Shown piece by piece: positions 18,001-25,201 of a DNA stretch of 64,000 nt. Numbering within the stretch: the stretch's first letter is position 1; the number at the start of each line of letters is the position of its first letter. Source of the stretch: RHKX01 sp963826475 (lineage in GTDB: Bacteria; Actinomycetota; Thermoleophilia; Solirubrobacterales; 70-9); the NCBI GenBank assembly GCA_963826475.1, contig CAWGXC010000003.1:496001-560000 (forward strand), given 5' to 3'. The notes under the pieces are model-generated. The model was not told the origin of the DNA. It saw only the letters and a list, made by a program, of their open reading frames with translations, and did no database searches. Made by a program: the position numbers and the translations under genes.

Positions 18001-18204
18001 ATCCACATGGCTGTCGCCGGTCGAGCCGGGCTCGACCGAGGCGATGTCGAAGCCGCCCGCATTGAGCGTCGAAAGCTGATCGCCGCTGACGTCGGCCTCG
18101 TACATCTCGAGCGAGCCGGTGCTCGCCGAAGCGGGCGCGGGGGCGGCAAACGCCAGCGTCGCAAGTACCGAGATGCCGAGAACTCCACGCCGCCACCGAC
18201 CCAT
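15091..18204 (-). CDS. Secreted M14 zinc carboxypeptidase with large C-terminal region
   Basis: This 1037-residue exported metallopeptidase starts at ATG 18204, chosen because GGAGGG lies 7 nt upstream and the signal peptide follows directly (RRGVLGISVLATLAFAAPAPA). The M14 domain (about 110-420) has zinc ligands H177 and E180 (HARE), H308 (SYHSYG) and the catalytic Glu near 378 (TTELEEG). It resembles carboxypeptidase T-type enzymes. The remaining 600 residues include an immunoglobulin-like segment and an immune-inhibitor-A-like ligand or adhesion region, ending with a conserved FGFGLEGISG stretch. That is much longer than a bare carboxypeptidase. It would trim peptides outside the cell. Confidence 0.85.
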   Translation of the reverse strand: MGRWRRGVLGISVLATLAFAAPAPASASTGSLEMYEADVSGDQLSTLNAGGFDIASVEPGSTGDSHVDLVLDDAERAALARDGIEVGLVRDAEGRTVSERAASQAKGGYKVFSDYDGHDGIAAQLRKLAEQYPKLTKLETIGRSGQGRKILAMRLTRESSRPANGGKPAVLYQGTTHAREWISTEVTMRAMRWFLAHRNSGEARRLLQTRDLWFLPVVNPDGYQYTFDHERLWRKTVRDNDHNGKITNGDGVDPNRNYPYRWGYDDEGSATITSDETFRGPRAASEPEVRADMKLVRRIDPTFAISYHSYGPLLLYPQGWQVQTPTADDPIYEALSGNPEKPAVKGFVPEVAAQLYTTNGEFTDWAHSAQGVLAWTTELEEGCKGCGFVFPDNEKKVQHEFQINRPFILDLARSAANPTHPKSHLGNKVKPLYLSTTAADPNRAHNPSSDFRFKYSYGGTQPVQVLARRGIGKVKVSYQVNNGPTKTAKTSPAKIGERFGLNDYDAYYHELRGELPAAGAGDQVKVWFTSGRARTAAFTYKVVNATPADVLIVSAEDYTGISSSTDYPDTTGPNYLSYYEDAVSASGHSYDVYDVDARGRTAPDDLGVLGHYKAVVYYTGNDLITRDAGQVPGDASRLANDEMLELRSYLNEGGKLLYGGQYAGYEYSLGYPFDPVANDSCNGTDDAVAARCQFLSDDFLQYYLGAGIYNDDAGTVGGTDETPGTPLDVTGVSAPFDGTSWSFNGDDSAANQTHTASFLTSSSLLPEAGYPQFAGDAPAAYARSGAAPFEPFDGSKYLYSNISSNSYKRLTHRFDLTGVAPADATLSFATSYDTERDYDHVIVEVHHTGKSDWTTLPDENGHTTPDVGESCPEGWTEDLHPFVKHYETFNGGKPCDRTGTTGEWNSATGRSAGWENWKIDLSRYAGSSIEVSITYVSDYSVQGAGAFIDDVTTGFGEGTTSFEDPSAPLGGWRVSGPPKSSPGNANDWEQTGSLGYEEGAVVSTPDTLYFGFGLEGISGRAKRAEVMNRSIDYLLGS

Positions 18205-18295
18205 CACTGAACCCTCCCTGTTGATGCCTGCGGGCACCCCCAGGCACCCTCGCCCTCACCTTACTCCCCGTATCGGTGAGTCGCTCGCGGGTCGC

Positions 18296-20122
18296 TCAGC
18301 CGGCGCTCATCACCTGGTCGGCGGCCTCTTCGGCGGCATCGAGCTGCTCGGCGACGAGGTCGAGGCCGCGGTCCCAGAAGGCCGGATCGGCAAGGTCGAC
18401 GCCGACGATCCTGCCGAGTTCCTCGGGCGAGCGAGAGCCGCCGCAGGAGAGCATCTCCAGGTAGTCGGGCACGATCTCCTGGCCCCGCTCGAGGTAAAGG
18501 CGGTAGACGGAGAGCGCCAGCAACTGGCCGTAGGCGTATGCGTAGACGTAGCCCGGCGTGCCGATGAAGTGGGGGACGTAAGACCACCAGGACCGGTAAC
18601 CATCGGTCACCTCGACCGAGTCACCGAGCATCTCCGTCTGCGAGTCGGCCCAGAGCTCGCCGAAGCGCTCGACCGAGAGCTCCCCCTCCTCGCGACGGGC
18701 GGTGTGGACGCGATCCTCGAACTGATTCATCGCGATCTGGCGGAACACGGTCGCGATCTGCCCCTCGATCGACTCGGCGAGCAGGTTGAGCCGGGAGCGG
18801 GGATCGTCCGCCTCCGCGAGGAGCCGGCCGAAGACGAGCTCTTCGGCGAACACGGATGCCGTCTCGGCAACGGTCAGCGGGGTGCTCTGGTGGAAGACCC
18901 CACGCTCGCGGGCGAGGTACTGGTGGATGCCATGGCCGAGCTCATGCGCGAGCGTGGTGACGTCGCGGCGACGATCGGTCCAATTCAGCATCACGTAGGG
19001 ATGCACCGAGGGAACGGTCGAGGCGCTGAAGGCACCGCCGCGCTTGGATGGCCGCGGAGGAACGTCGATCCAGCTCTCGTTGAAGAAACGCCCGGCGATC
19101 TCGCTCATCCGCGGCGACACCGAGTCGAACGTTTCGAGCACGATCTCCTTGCCGGCCTCCCATTGGATCGATTCCTCGTCGGCGCCCACGACCGCCATCC
19201 GGTCGTAGTCGGCCAGCCGTTCGATGCCGAGCAGCTTCGCCTTCGTCCGGTACCAGCGGCGGGCGAGCTCATTGCGCCCGCGGACCGCCTCGATCAGGGC
19301 CTGGACGGATTCGTCGGAGGCCTCGTTGGAGAGGTTGCGCGTGGCCAGCCAGTGGGGGTAGTTGCGCAAGCGGTCGATCGTCGACTTCTCCTGCAGGAGG
19401 GTGTTGAAGGCGTAGGCGCGCGTCCGCAGGCCGGGCTCGAGGGCCTTCGTCACGGCCTCGGCGACGATCCGGCGGCGCTCCCGGTCGGGATCGAAGAGTT
19501 TGGAGAGGGCGACGTCGAGCTGGACGGGCTCGTCGGCTTCCGGCAGATCGACGCGGATCGCCGAGGTGAGCTCATCGAAGAGGCGACTCCAGGCTCCGCG
19601 GCCCGTCAGCGACAGCTCCGAGACGATCCGTTCCTCGGGAGCGCTGAGCAGGTGGGGCCGGTACCGGCGCTCCATGCGGAGGTGGTGCGCGCAGAACTCC
19701 AGGCCCTCTCCGGCGAGAAGCTCCTCGGCGCGCTCGTCATCGACCTCGACCCATTCGAGCTCGAAGAAGACGAGCCGGGTGCTGATCGCGGTGGCACGCT
19801 CCGATGCTCGCTGCAGCAGCGCGCCGGTCGCCGGATCCGCTGTGTCGCCGGCGAAGCGAAGATGAGCGAAGTTAAGGGCTCGTCCGACGATCTCGGAGAG
19901 TTGCGCCAGGCGCTCCATCGCGCCTCTCAGCCCGGCGGAGTCGAGCTCGCCGATCTTTCCCTCGTAGTCGTTGACGAAGTCCTTGGAGAGCCTGTCGCCC
20001 TCGTCGAGCAGCGAGGAGACCGCCGCCTCGTCGTCTCCAGCGGAGTCACCGGCCTCGATCCCGGCTGCTTCGAGATCAATCAGATGGGAGAGGTCCCACG
20101 TCTCTGTTTCGACTGTGGCCAT
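18296..20122 (-). CDS. pepF: M3 family oligoendopeptidase F
   Basis: This 608-residue cytosolic zinc peptidase degrades oligopeptides. The HEXXH zinc site is HELGH at 393-397 (TTLAHELGHGIHQYLARE), followed by the second-metal Glu region (ETASVFAEELVF). Length is normal for PepF. No signal peptide is seen. A TAGCTT -10 box 6 nt before the ATG suggests a leaderless transcript. Confidence 0.9.
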   Translation of the reverse strand: MATVETETWDLSHLIDLEAAGIEAGDSAGDDEAAVSSLLDEGDRLSKDFVNDYEGKIGELDSAGLRGAMERLAQLSEIVGRALNFAHLRFAGDTADPATGALLQRASERATAISTRLVFFELEWVEVDDERAEELLAGEGLEFCAHHLRMERRYRPHLLSAPEERIVSELSLTGRGAWSRLFDELTSAIRVDLPEADEPVQLDVALSKLFDPDRERRRIVAEAVTKALEPGLRTRAYAFNTLLQEKSTIDRLRNYPHWLATRNLSNEASDESVQALIEAVRGRNELARRWYRTKAKLLGIERLADYDRMAVVGADEESIQWEAGKEIVLETFDSVSPRMSEIAGRFFNESWIDVPPRPSKRGGAFSASTVPSVHPYVMLNWTDRRRDVTTLAHELGHGIHQYLARERGVFHQSTPLTVAETASVFAEELVFGRLLAEADDPRSRLNLLAESIEGQIATVFRQIAMNQFEDRVHTARREEGELSVERFGELWADSQTEMLGDSVEVTDGYRSWWSYVPHFIGTPGYVYAYAYGQLLALSVYRLYLERGQEIVPDYLEMLSCGGSRSPEELGRIVGVDLADPAFWDRGLDLVAEQLDAAEEAADQVMSAG

Positions 20123-20128
20123 CCCCGC

Positions 20129-20134
20129 AAGCTA
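20129..20134 (-). promoter_or_regulatory. -10 box of a likely leaderless promoter for pepF
   Basis: Read on the minus strand, TAGCTT is followed by 6 nt (GCGGGG) and then the ATG of pepF at 20122. It fits TANNNT. Confidence 0.45.
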
Positions 20135-20170
20135 ACAGGCGGGAATGGCCACGTCGGGGGCTTCGGGTTG

Positions 20171-20383
20171 CTAGTTGACGGCCTTCTTCGCCTTGTCAGC
20201 CGCGCCGCCGATGGCGTCGCCGACCTTGTCGGCCGCGTCGCCGACCTTCTGCTTCGCCTCGCCGGCTCCGCGATCGACCTTGCCCTCGTTCTTGAGGTCG
20301 TCGTCACCGGTCAGCGAGCCCGCCGCTTCCTTCAGCCGGCCCTTGCCCTCGTCGATCTTTCCCTCTGACTTGCTGTCTGACAT
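20171..20383 (-). CDS. CsbD family stress protein
   Basis: This 70-residue highly charged helical protein has the CsbD pattern (EGKIDEGKGRLKEAAG, then DDDLKNEGKVDRGAGEAKQK). In Bacillus and enterobacteria such proteins are general-stress proteins of unknown mechanism. A ribosome-binding region (caaggagaaaccac) lies upstream of the ATG. The neighbouring gene at 20414 encodes a small Ala/Asp-rich lipoprotein in the same orientation with 30 bp between, so the two may be expressed together under stress. Confidence 0.85.
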   Translation of the reverse strand: MSDSKSEGKIDEGKGRLKEAAGSLTGDDDLKNEGKVDRGAGEAKQKVGDAADKVGDAIGGAADKAKKAVN

Positions 20384-20413
20384 GTGGTTTCTCCTTGCTG
20401 TTGGTTTGCGTAA

Positions 20414-20725
20414 CTACTTACCGTCGTCGTCAGTCACATCGTTGGCCGCATTGCCGGCCGTGTCGCCTGCGTCGTCGGCCGCATTGCCGGCGGCGTCTCC
20501 CGCATCCTGGGCGGCGTCGCTGTCGGTGGCGTCGTTGAAGCTGTCCTTGGCCTTGTCGGTGGCGTCGCCTGCGGCGTCCGTTGCGTCGGTGGCCGCGTTG
20601 TCGATGGCCCTGCCCGCGTCCTCGGCGTCATTGCAGCCGGCGACTCCGGCACCGCCGGCGGCGATCGCAAGCGTGGCAGCCATCGTGCTGATCACGCTTC
20701 GACTCAAGATCCAGGGTCGTTCCAT
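20414..20725 (-). CDS. Small Ala/Asp-rich lipoprotein, low complexity
   Basis: This 103-residue protein has a signal peptide and lipobox (GAGVAGC, Cys near residue 31). The rest is built of repeated alanine- and aspartate-rich units (AAGDATDKAKDSFNDATD, then AAQDAGDAAGNAADDAGD), predicted to be a long acidic helix or coiled coil. This resembles the Lea/CsbD-like style of the adjacent protein but with a membrane anchor. I recognise no precise family. It may shield the envelope under desiccation or osmotic stress, but that is speculation. Confidence 0.6.
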   Translation of the reverse strand: MERPWILSRSVISTMAATLAIAAGGAGVAGCNDAEDAGRAIDNAATDATDAAGDATDKAKDSFNDATDSDAAQDAGDAAGNAADDAGDTAGNAANDVTDDDGK

Positions 20726-20813
20726 TGCTTCAGCCTCCCGTGTGGTTGCTGACTCGGATGCCCAGGATGGGCTGGTTCAAACCCGACCGGCGGCCGAAAC
20801 GACGCCTAAGCTG

Positions 20814-21287
20814 ATGCCGGTGCGGTCCCGGCTCCTCATCGCGATCACCGTCGTCTCAGGCGTCTTCGGGCTCAGCGGGTGCGGGAGCTCCGGCGGCGAC
20901 GTGACCGTGGCCGGGCGCCCATATGCCGACGCGAACAAGATCTGCCTGGACGTGGCCGAGCGCTTCGCCGACCTGCAGAAGGACCCGCCGCGGAGCTTCC
21001 AGCAGGGCGAGCAATTGCTGACGGTGCTGTCACAGACCGCCGAGGATGGCGCCCGCGCTCTCGGGGAGGTCGAGCCACCGGCGCTGCAGGCGCTCTCCTT
21101 CGAGCGCTACCTGAAGAGCCGCGACCGGGTCGGGGATCTGATCGAGCGCGGGGTGCAGGCGGCGAAGAGCGAGAGGGGAGAGGCGTACGACAGCCTCCGA
21201 ACGAAGGTCGAGGACGGCGCCGAGGAGCGCCGCCGGCTTGCCGAACGGGCCGGGCTCCACGGCTGCGCCGCCGCCGAGCAGGGCTGA
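20814..21287 (+). CDS. Small lipoprotein, 157 aa
   Basis: An exported lipoprotein is read from ATG 20814, with a signal peptide (RLLIAITVVSGVFGLSGC) and lipobox Cys near residue 23. The mature part is helical (ADANKICLDVAERFADLQ, then RDRVGDLIERGVQAAKSERG) and contains three Cys. I recognise no family. A longer frame upstream runs through the reverse complement of the preceding lipoprotein and is not real. The RpiR regulator follows about 75 bp downstream. Confidence 0.65.
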   Translation: MPVRSRLLIAITVVSGVFGLSGCGSSGGDVTVAGRPYADANKICLDVAERFADLQKDPPRSFQQGEQLLTVLSQTAEDGARALGEVEPPALQALSFERYLKSRDRVGDLIERGVQAAKSERGEAYDSLRTKVEDGAEERRRLAERAGLHGCAAAEQG

Positions 21288-21361
21288 GCCCGGACCAATT
21301 GGAGCGGTCCCGCCGAACCCCGGAAGGGAAACCGATCGGTGAGGCGAATCTGGGGTCACCC

Positions 21362-22252
21362 ATGAGCAAGACCGCGACCAAGACCAGGCCCCGCCGTAAC
21401 GGCTCCACCTCGAACGGGACGCCCAACGGCAAGACCCTCTCGACCTACATCACCGAGCGCTTCGAGGAATTCTCGCGTTCGCAGAAGGATGTGGCCCGAT
21501 ACATAGTCGACCATCTCGAAGAGGCGGCCTTCCAGACCGCCGAGGAGCTGGCGCGCCGTGCCGACACCTCGTCATCGACGGTCGTCCGCTTCTCCCAGGC
21601 TCTCGGCTTCGAGGGATACCCCGAGCTGCAGCAGGCTGCGATCGAGGAGTACCGCGCCGCGGTAGCAGCGAGTGGCGCCACCGCCAGCGGTGGAGCCCTC
21701 TTCGACTTCGACCACACCGAGTTCGAGTCGTCGCTCGCCGCCGACCACTCCAACATCGAGAGCACGGTCCGCGGCCTCACCCGCGAATCCGTGGAGCTCT
21801 GCGTCCGTGAGCTCGCCACCGCCCAGCGCGTCGTCATCGTCGCCATGGATCAGATGGCCTTCTTCGCCTCCTACCTGCGGCACATGCTCGCCCTCCTCGA
21901 CATCCGGGCCGAGACGATCACCCAACCGCGCCAGGAGTCGATCACCCGTCTCGGGAACGTCGATGAGGACACCCTCGTCGTCGCCTTCTCAGCCGGCCGC
22001 GCCCACCCGCTCGTGATCAGGGCCATGAAGCTCGCTCGCCATCGCGGCGCGCACACGATGGCAATCACCGACGCGACCCTCTCCGATGTCGGCGAGCACG
22101 CGGAGCACACCCTTTACTGGTCCTCGGACTCACCCTCCTACACGCGTTCGACGACCGCCCTGCTGGCGCTCGTCGAGGCCCTCGCGCATGGCGTCTACGC
22201 TCGGGACAAGGGTGCCTTCAAGGAACGCATCCGCGCTTTCAAGCTGAAATAG
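21362..22252 (+). CDS. MurR/RpiR family transcriptional regulator
   Basis: A 296-residue regulator is read from ATG 21362. An N-terminal disordered tail of about 25 residues is followed by the RpiR helix-turn-helix (about 30-105; FSRSQKDVARYIVDHLEEAA, then TSSSTVVRFSQALGFEGYPE). A C-terminal SIS sugar-phosphate-binding domain (about 140-280) includes VVAFSAGRAHPLVIRAMKLA. Such proteins respond to sugar phosphates or amino sugars. It lies upstream of pdxS-pdxT, but a 150-bp gap with an inverted repeat separates them, so its target is not certain. Confidence 0.88.
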   Translation: MSKTATKTRPRRNGSTSNGTPNGKTLSTYITERFEEFSRSQKDVARYIVDHLEEAAFQTAEELARRADTSSSTVVRFSQALGFEGYPELQQAAIEEYRAAVAASGATASGGALFDFDHTEFESSLAADHSNIESTVRGLTRESVELCVRELATAQRVVIVAMDQMAFFASYLRHMLALLDIRAETITQPRQESITRLGNVDEDTLVVAFSAGRAHPLVIRAMKLARHRGAHTMAITDATLSDVGEHAEHTLYWSSDSPSYTRSTTALLALVEALAHGVYARDKGAFKERIRAFKLK

Positions 22253-22317
22253 GGACGCGCGCCGATTCGGTCGGCCGTGGCTCCCGGGGGTTGCAGGCCG
22301 CGATGGGGCACTGCCGT

Positions 22318-22360
22318 GAAGGGCGAGTTTCGCCCGGTTACCGAGTCAAACTCGCCCCTC
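22318..22360. repeat. Long inverted repeat upstream of pdxS
   Basis: GGGCGAGTTT (22321-22330) is repeated perfectly in reverse complement as AAACTCGCCC (22348-22357), with a 17-nt loop; the stem extends by two more pairs past one mismatch. There is no T-run, so it is not a classical terminator. It lies about 45 nt upstream of the pdxS -10 box and after the regulator gene, so an operator or mRNA-end hairpin are both possible. Confidence 0.55.
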
Positions 22361-22404
22361 ACCGCGAGATCCAGGTCAGCCGGAGAGCCGAGGGCCCCTC
22401 CCAT

Positions 22405-22410
22405 TAAGAT
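22405..22410 (+). promoter_or_regulatory. -10 box of a likely leaderless promoter for pdxS
   Basis: TAAGAT lies 8 nt before ATG 22419. An upstream TTG at 22410 overlaps this hexamer and therefore is unlikely to be the true start, so the ATG is preferred. Confidence 0.45.
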
Positions 22411-22418
22411 TGGCTGAG

Positions 22419-23306
22419 ATGCCCGACCAAGCTGCCTTACGCCTCAAGACCGGCCTCGCCGAGATGCTCAAGGGCGGCGTCATCATGGACGTCGTCAACG
22501 CCGAGCAGGCGCGCGTCGCCGAATCCGCAGGCGCCGTCGCGGTGATGGCGCTCGAGCGCGTTCCCGCCGACATTCGCGCGGACGGCGGCGTCGCCAGGAT
22601 GTCGAACCCGCGCATGATCGAGGAGATCAAGGAGGCGGTGACGATCCCGGTGATGGCCAAGGCCCGGATCGGTCATTTCGCCGAGGCGCAGGTCCTGCAG
22701 GCGCTCGAGGTCGACTACATCGACGAGTCCGAGGTGCTGACGCCGGCGGACGAGGCGCACCACATCGAGAAGATGAAGTTCGACGTCCCGTTCGTCTGCG
22801 GTGCGACCGACCTCGGCGAGGCGCTGCGCCGGATCGGGGAGGGCGCCGCGATGATCCGTTCGAAGGGCGAGGCGGGAACTGGAAACATCGTCGAGGCCGT
22901 TCGCCACCTGCGGGAGATAATCGGCGGCATCCGGCGCCTCTCGGTGCTCGATTCGGCTGAGCTGGCCGCCGAGGCGAAGGAGCTGCGCGCTCCGTTCGAG
23001 GTCGTCCGCCAGGTCGCCGAGCTCGGATGGTTGCCGGTGCCGATGTTCTGCGCCGGCGGAATCGCCACCCCCGCTGACGCGTCGCTGACGATGCAGCTGG
23101 GCGCCGAGGGCAACTTCGTGGGCTCCGGAATCTTCAAGTCCGAGAATCCCGAACGGGTGGCGAAGGCCGTCGTCGAGGCCACGACCCACTTCAACGATCC
23201 CGACCGCGTCCTTGCGGCATCCTCCGACCTCGGCGAGCCGATGCGAGGCGACGACATCGCGCAGCTGGCCGCAGAGGGCGAGTTGCTGCAGCAGCGCGGC
23301 TGGTAG
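22419..23306 (+). CDS. pdxS: Pyridoxal 5'-phosphate synthase, PdxS subunit
   Basis: This 295-residue TIM-barrel synthase condenses ribose 5-phosphate, glyceraldehyde 3-phosphate and ammonia into PLP (DXP-independent pathway). Substrate-binding residues are visible: D24 (GGVIMDVVN), the Schiff-base Lys K81 (VMAKARIGHF), and the phosphate-loop region RSKGEAGTGN. Length fits the family. It is followed without a gap by pdxT, whose GTG overlaps the stop, and the two subunits form a 12+12 complex. Confidence 0.96.
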   Translation: MPDQAALRLKTGLAEMLKGGVIMDVVNAEQARVAESAGAVAVMALERVPADIRADGGVARMSNPRMIEEIKEAVTIPVMAKARIGHFAEAQVLQALEVDYIDESEVLTPADEAHHIEKMKFDVPFVCGATDLGEALRRIGEGAAMIRSKGEAGTGNIVEAVRHLREIIGGIRRLSVLDSAELAAEAKELRAPFEVVRQVAELGWLPVPMFCAGGIATPADASLTMQLGAEGNFVGSGIFKSENPERVAKAVVEATTHFNDPDRVLAASSDLGEPMRGDDIAQLAAEGELLQQRGW

Positions 23307-23911
23307 TGCGGCCCGCCGCAGGCGAGTCTCTCCGGATCGGCGTCCTCGCCAGTCAGGGTGACTTCGCCGCGCATGTGCGAACGCTCAGCGCCCTCGGGGG
23401 GGAGGCGGTCGCCGTCCGAAGGCCCGATCAGCTCGCCGACCTCGACGGGCTCGTCATCCCCGGGGGCGAGAGCACCACGATCTCGATGGCGATCGACCGC
23501 GACGGGCTCGAGGAGCCGATCCGCCTCCACGCTGAGGCAGGGCGACCGATCCTCGGCACGTGCGCCGGGATGATCGTCTGCGATTCCGAGCACCTCGGGC
23601 TGATCGACGCCCGGGCCGAGCGCAATGCATTCGGCCGGCAGCTGCAGAGCTTCGAGGCCGACATCGAGGTCGAGGGCATCGGCGCCGAGCCCATTCGCGC
23701 CGTCTTCATCCGCGCCCCCTGGATCGCCGAGCACGGTGCCTCGGTCGACGTTCTCGCCAGGTGGGAGGGCCATCCCGTCGTGATCCGCGACGGTGCGATC
23801 CTCGCCTGTGCCTTTCACCCGGAGCTGACGGATGACTCGCGGATTCATGCACTACTGATGGCGATGGCGACAACGGCGCGTGAGCGCCGCGAACAGGAGG
23901 CGGTTGGATGA
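23306..23911 (+). CDS. pdxT: Pyridoxal 5'-phosphate synthase glutaminase subunit PdxT
   Basis: This 201-residue class I glutaminase supplies ammonia to PdxS. The catalytic triad is C86 (GTCAGM), H171 and E173 (FHPE). The GGES loop (IPGGESTTI) is present. The start is GTG, overlapping the pdxS TAG by one base. Its stop overlaps the start of the M29 aminopeptidase gene by 4 bases. Confidence 0.96.
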   Translation: MRPAAGESLRIGVLASQGDFAAHVRTLSALGGEAVAVRRPDQLADLDGLVIPGGESTTISMAIDRDGLEEPIRLHAEAGRPILGTCAGMIVCDSEHLGLIDARAERNAFGRQLQSFEADIEVEGIGAEPIRAVFIRAPWIAEHGASVDVLARWEGHPVVIRDGAILACAFHPELTDDSRIHALLMAMATTARERREQEAVG

Positions 23912-25011
23912 GGGATCCCAGGGTCGACGGGCTTGCCAGGGTGCTGGCTCAGTATTCGCTCGAGCTGCAACCGGGCCAGGTCTGCCTGATCCAGGGCGGG
24001 GTCGCCGCCGAGCCCCTGATGCAGGCGCTCTACGAGGAGGTGCTCGCCGCCGGGGCGCACCCGATCGTCGACATGGCGATGGAGGGAGCGCAGGCGGCGT
24101 TCTTCGCCCGTGCCAACGACGAGCAGCTGGAGTGGATCGCACCTCCCGCTCGATGGGCGATCGAAAACGCTGACGCTCGGATCAGGGTGCTGTCCGACAC
24201 CAACATGCGCGAGCTCTCCTCGGTTCCGCCCGCGAAGCAGACCCGGAGGCAGAAGGCGATGCATCCGCTGATGCAGCGGATGATGGAGCGCAGCGCTTCC
24301 GGGGACCTGAACTGGAACGTGACGCTCTTTCCGACCAATGCCTACGCGTCGGCGGCGTCGATGAGCCTGGCCGACTACGAGGACTTCTACTACCGCGCCT
24401 GCCTGACCGATCAGGCCGATCCGGTCGGGGCCTGGAAGCGGGCCGCCGAGGAGACCAGACGTCTCGGCGACTGGTTGCAGGGACGGGAGGAGGTCCACAT
24501 CGTGGGGCCCGGTACCGACCTGAAGCTGAACATCGCGGGCCGCACGATCCTGCCGGCGGACGGCAAGCGCAACATGCCGGACGGAGAGTTCTTCACCGGC
24601 CCGATCGAGGACTCGGCCGAGGGCGAGATCACGTTCCACCTGCCTGCGAGCTATTCGGGCCGCGAGGTCTCCGGCGTGCACTTCCGCTTCGAGGGCGGCA
24701 GGGTCGTCGAGGCGACCGCCGATCGGGGCGAGGACTTCCTGACCGAGGTGCTCGATACCGACGAGGGGGCGAGGCGCCTTGGCGAGCTCGGCATCGGCAC
24801 CAACTTCGGGATCACCGACGGCACCGGCGAGATCCTGCTCGACGAGAAGATCGGTGGCACCGTTCACCTGGCCGTCGGAGCGAGCTATCCCGAGTCAGGC
24901 GGCGTCAACGAATCCGCGGTCCACTGGGACATGATCTGTGACCTGCGCCGCGGCGGCAGCATCACCGTCGACGGCGAGGTGCTGCAGGCGGACGGCGAGT
25001 TCGTGGTGTAG
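23908..25011 (+). CDS. M29 family aminopeptidase
   Basis: This 367-residue metal-dependent aminopeptidase of the AmpS/AmpT/PepS type removes N-terminal residues from peptides in the cytosol. Metal-ligand regions characteristic of M29 are visible: NMPDGEFFTGP, ARRLGELGIGTN, GGTVHLAVG and SAVHWDMICDLR. Length is typical. It overlaps pdxT by 4 bases (ATGA), so it is translated from the PLP operon. The reason for linking an aminopeptidase to vitamin B6 synthesis is not known. Confidence 0.9.
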   Translation: MRDPRVDGLARVLAQYSLELQPGQVCLIQGGVAAEPLMQALYEEVLAAGAHPIVDMAMEGAQAAFFARANDEQLEWIAPPARWAIENADARIRVLSDTNMRELSSVPPAKQTRRQKAMHPLMQRMMERSASGDLNWNVTLFPTNAYASAASMSLADYEDFYYRACLTDQADPVGAWKRAAEETRRLGDWLQGREEVHIVGPGTDLKLNIAGRTILPADGKRNMPDGEFFTGPIEDSAEGEITFHLPASYSGREVSGVHFRFEGGRVVEATADRGEDFLTEVLDTDEGARRLGELGIGTNFGITDGTGEILLDEKIGGTVHLAVGASYPESGGVNESAVHWDMICDLRRGGSITVDGEVLQADGEFVV

Positions 25012-25124
25012 CGCGCAACTTCGAAGGGTCCGCGATGTTGAGAGCTGCGGTCCCTCCTCCACCCGATGCATGGCAGGGCGCTTGCGGGAGCGCTGGATGC
25101 AATCGGGCACCAATGGGACCGAGC

Positions 25125-25160
25125 GCGACCGGGCCCTGCATCCCCCGCAGGCCCGGTCGC
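25125..25160. repeat. Strong GC hairpin upstream of yebC
   Basis: GCGACCGGGCCCTGC (25125-25139) pairs with GCAGGCCCGGTCGC (25147-25160) across a 7-nt loop, with one bulged C. It lies 114 nt after the aminopeptidase stop and ends 29 nt before the yebC -10 box. No T-tract follows, so it could end the PLP-operon mRNA as a GC hairpin or act on transcription of yebC. Confidence 0.5.
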
Positions 25161-25189
25161 CGTCGCTTCGCCGCCGAGCCCGGCCGCCC

Positions 25190-25195
25190 TAGAAT
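25190..25195 (+). promoter_or_regulatory. -10 box of a likely leaderless promoter for yebC
   Basis: TAGAAT is one base off TATAAT and lies 6 nt (GGCCCC) before ATG 25202. The best predicted transcription start is at or next to the A of the start codon. Confidence 0.55.
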
Positions 25196-25201
25196 GGCCC
25201 C

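Noticed and set aside
18119..20368. 749-residue plus-strand ORF opposite pepF
   Set aside because: Antisense shadow; pepF has an intact HELGH site and normal length.
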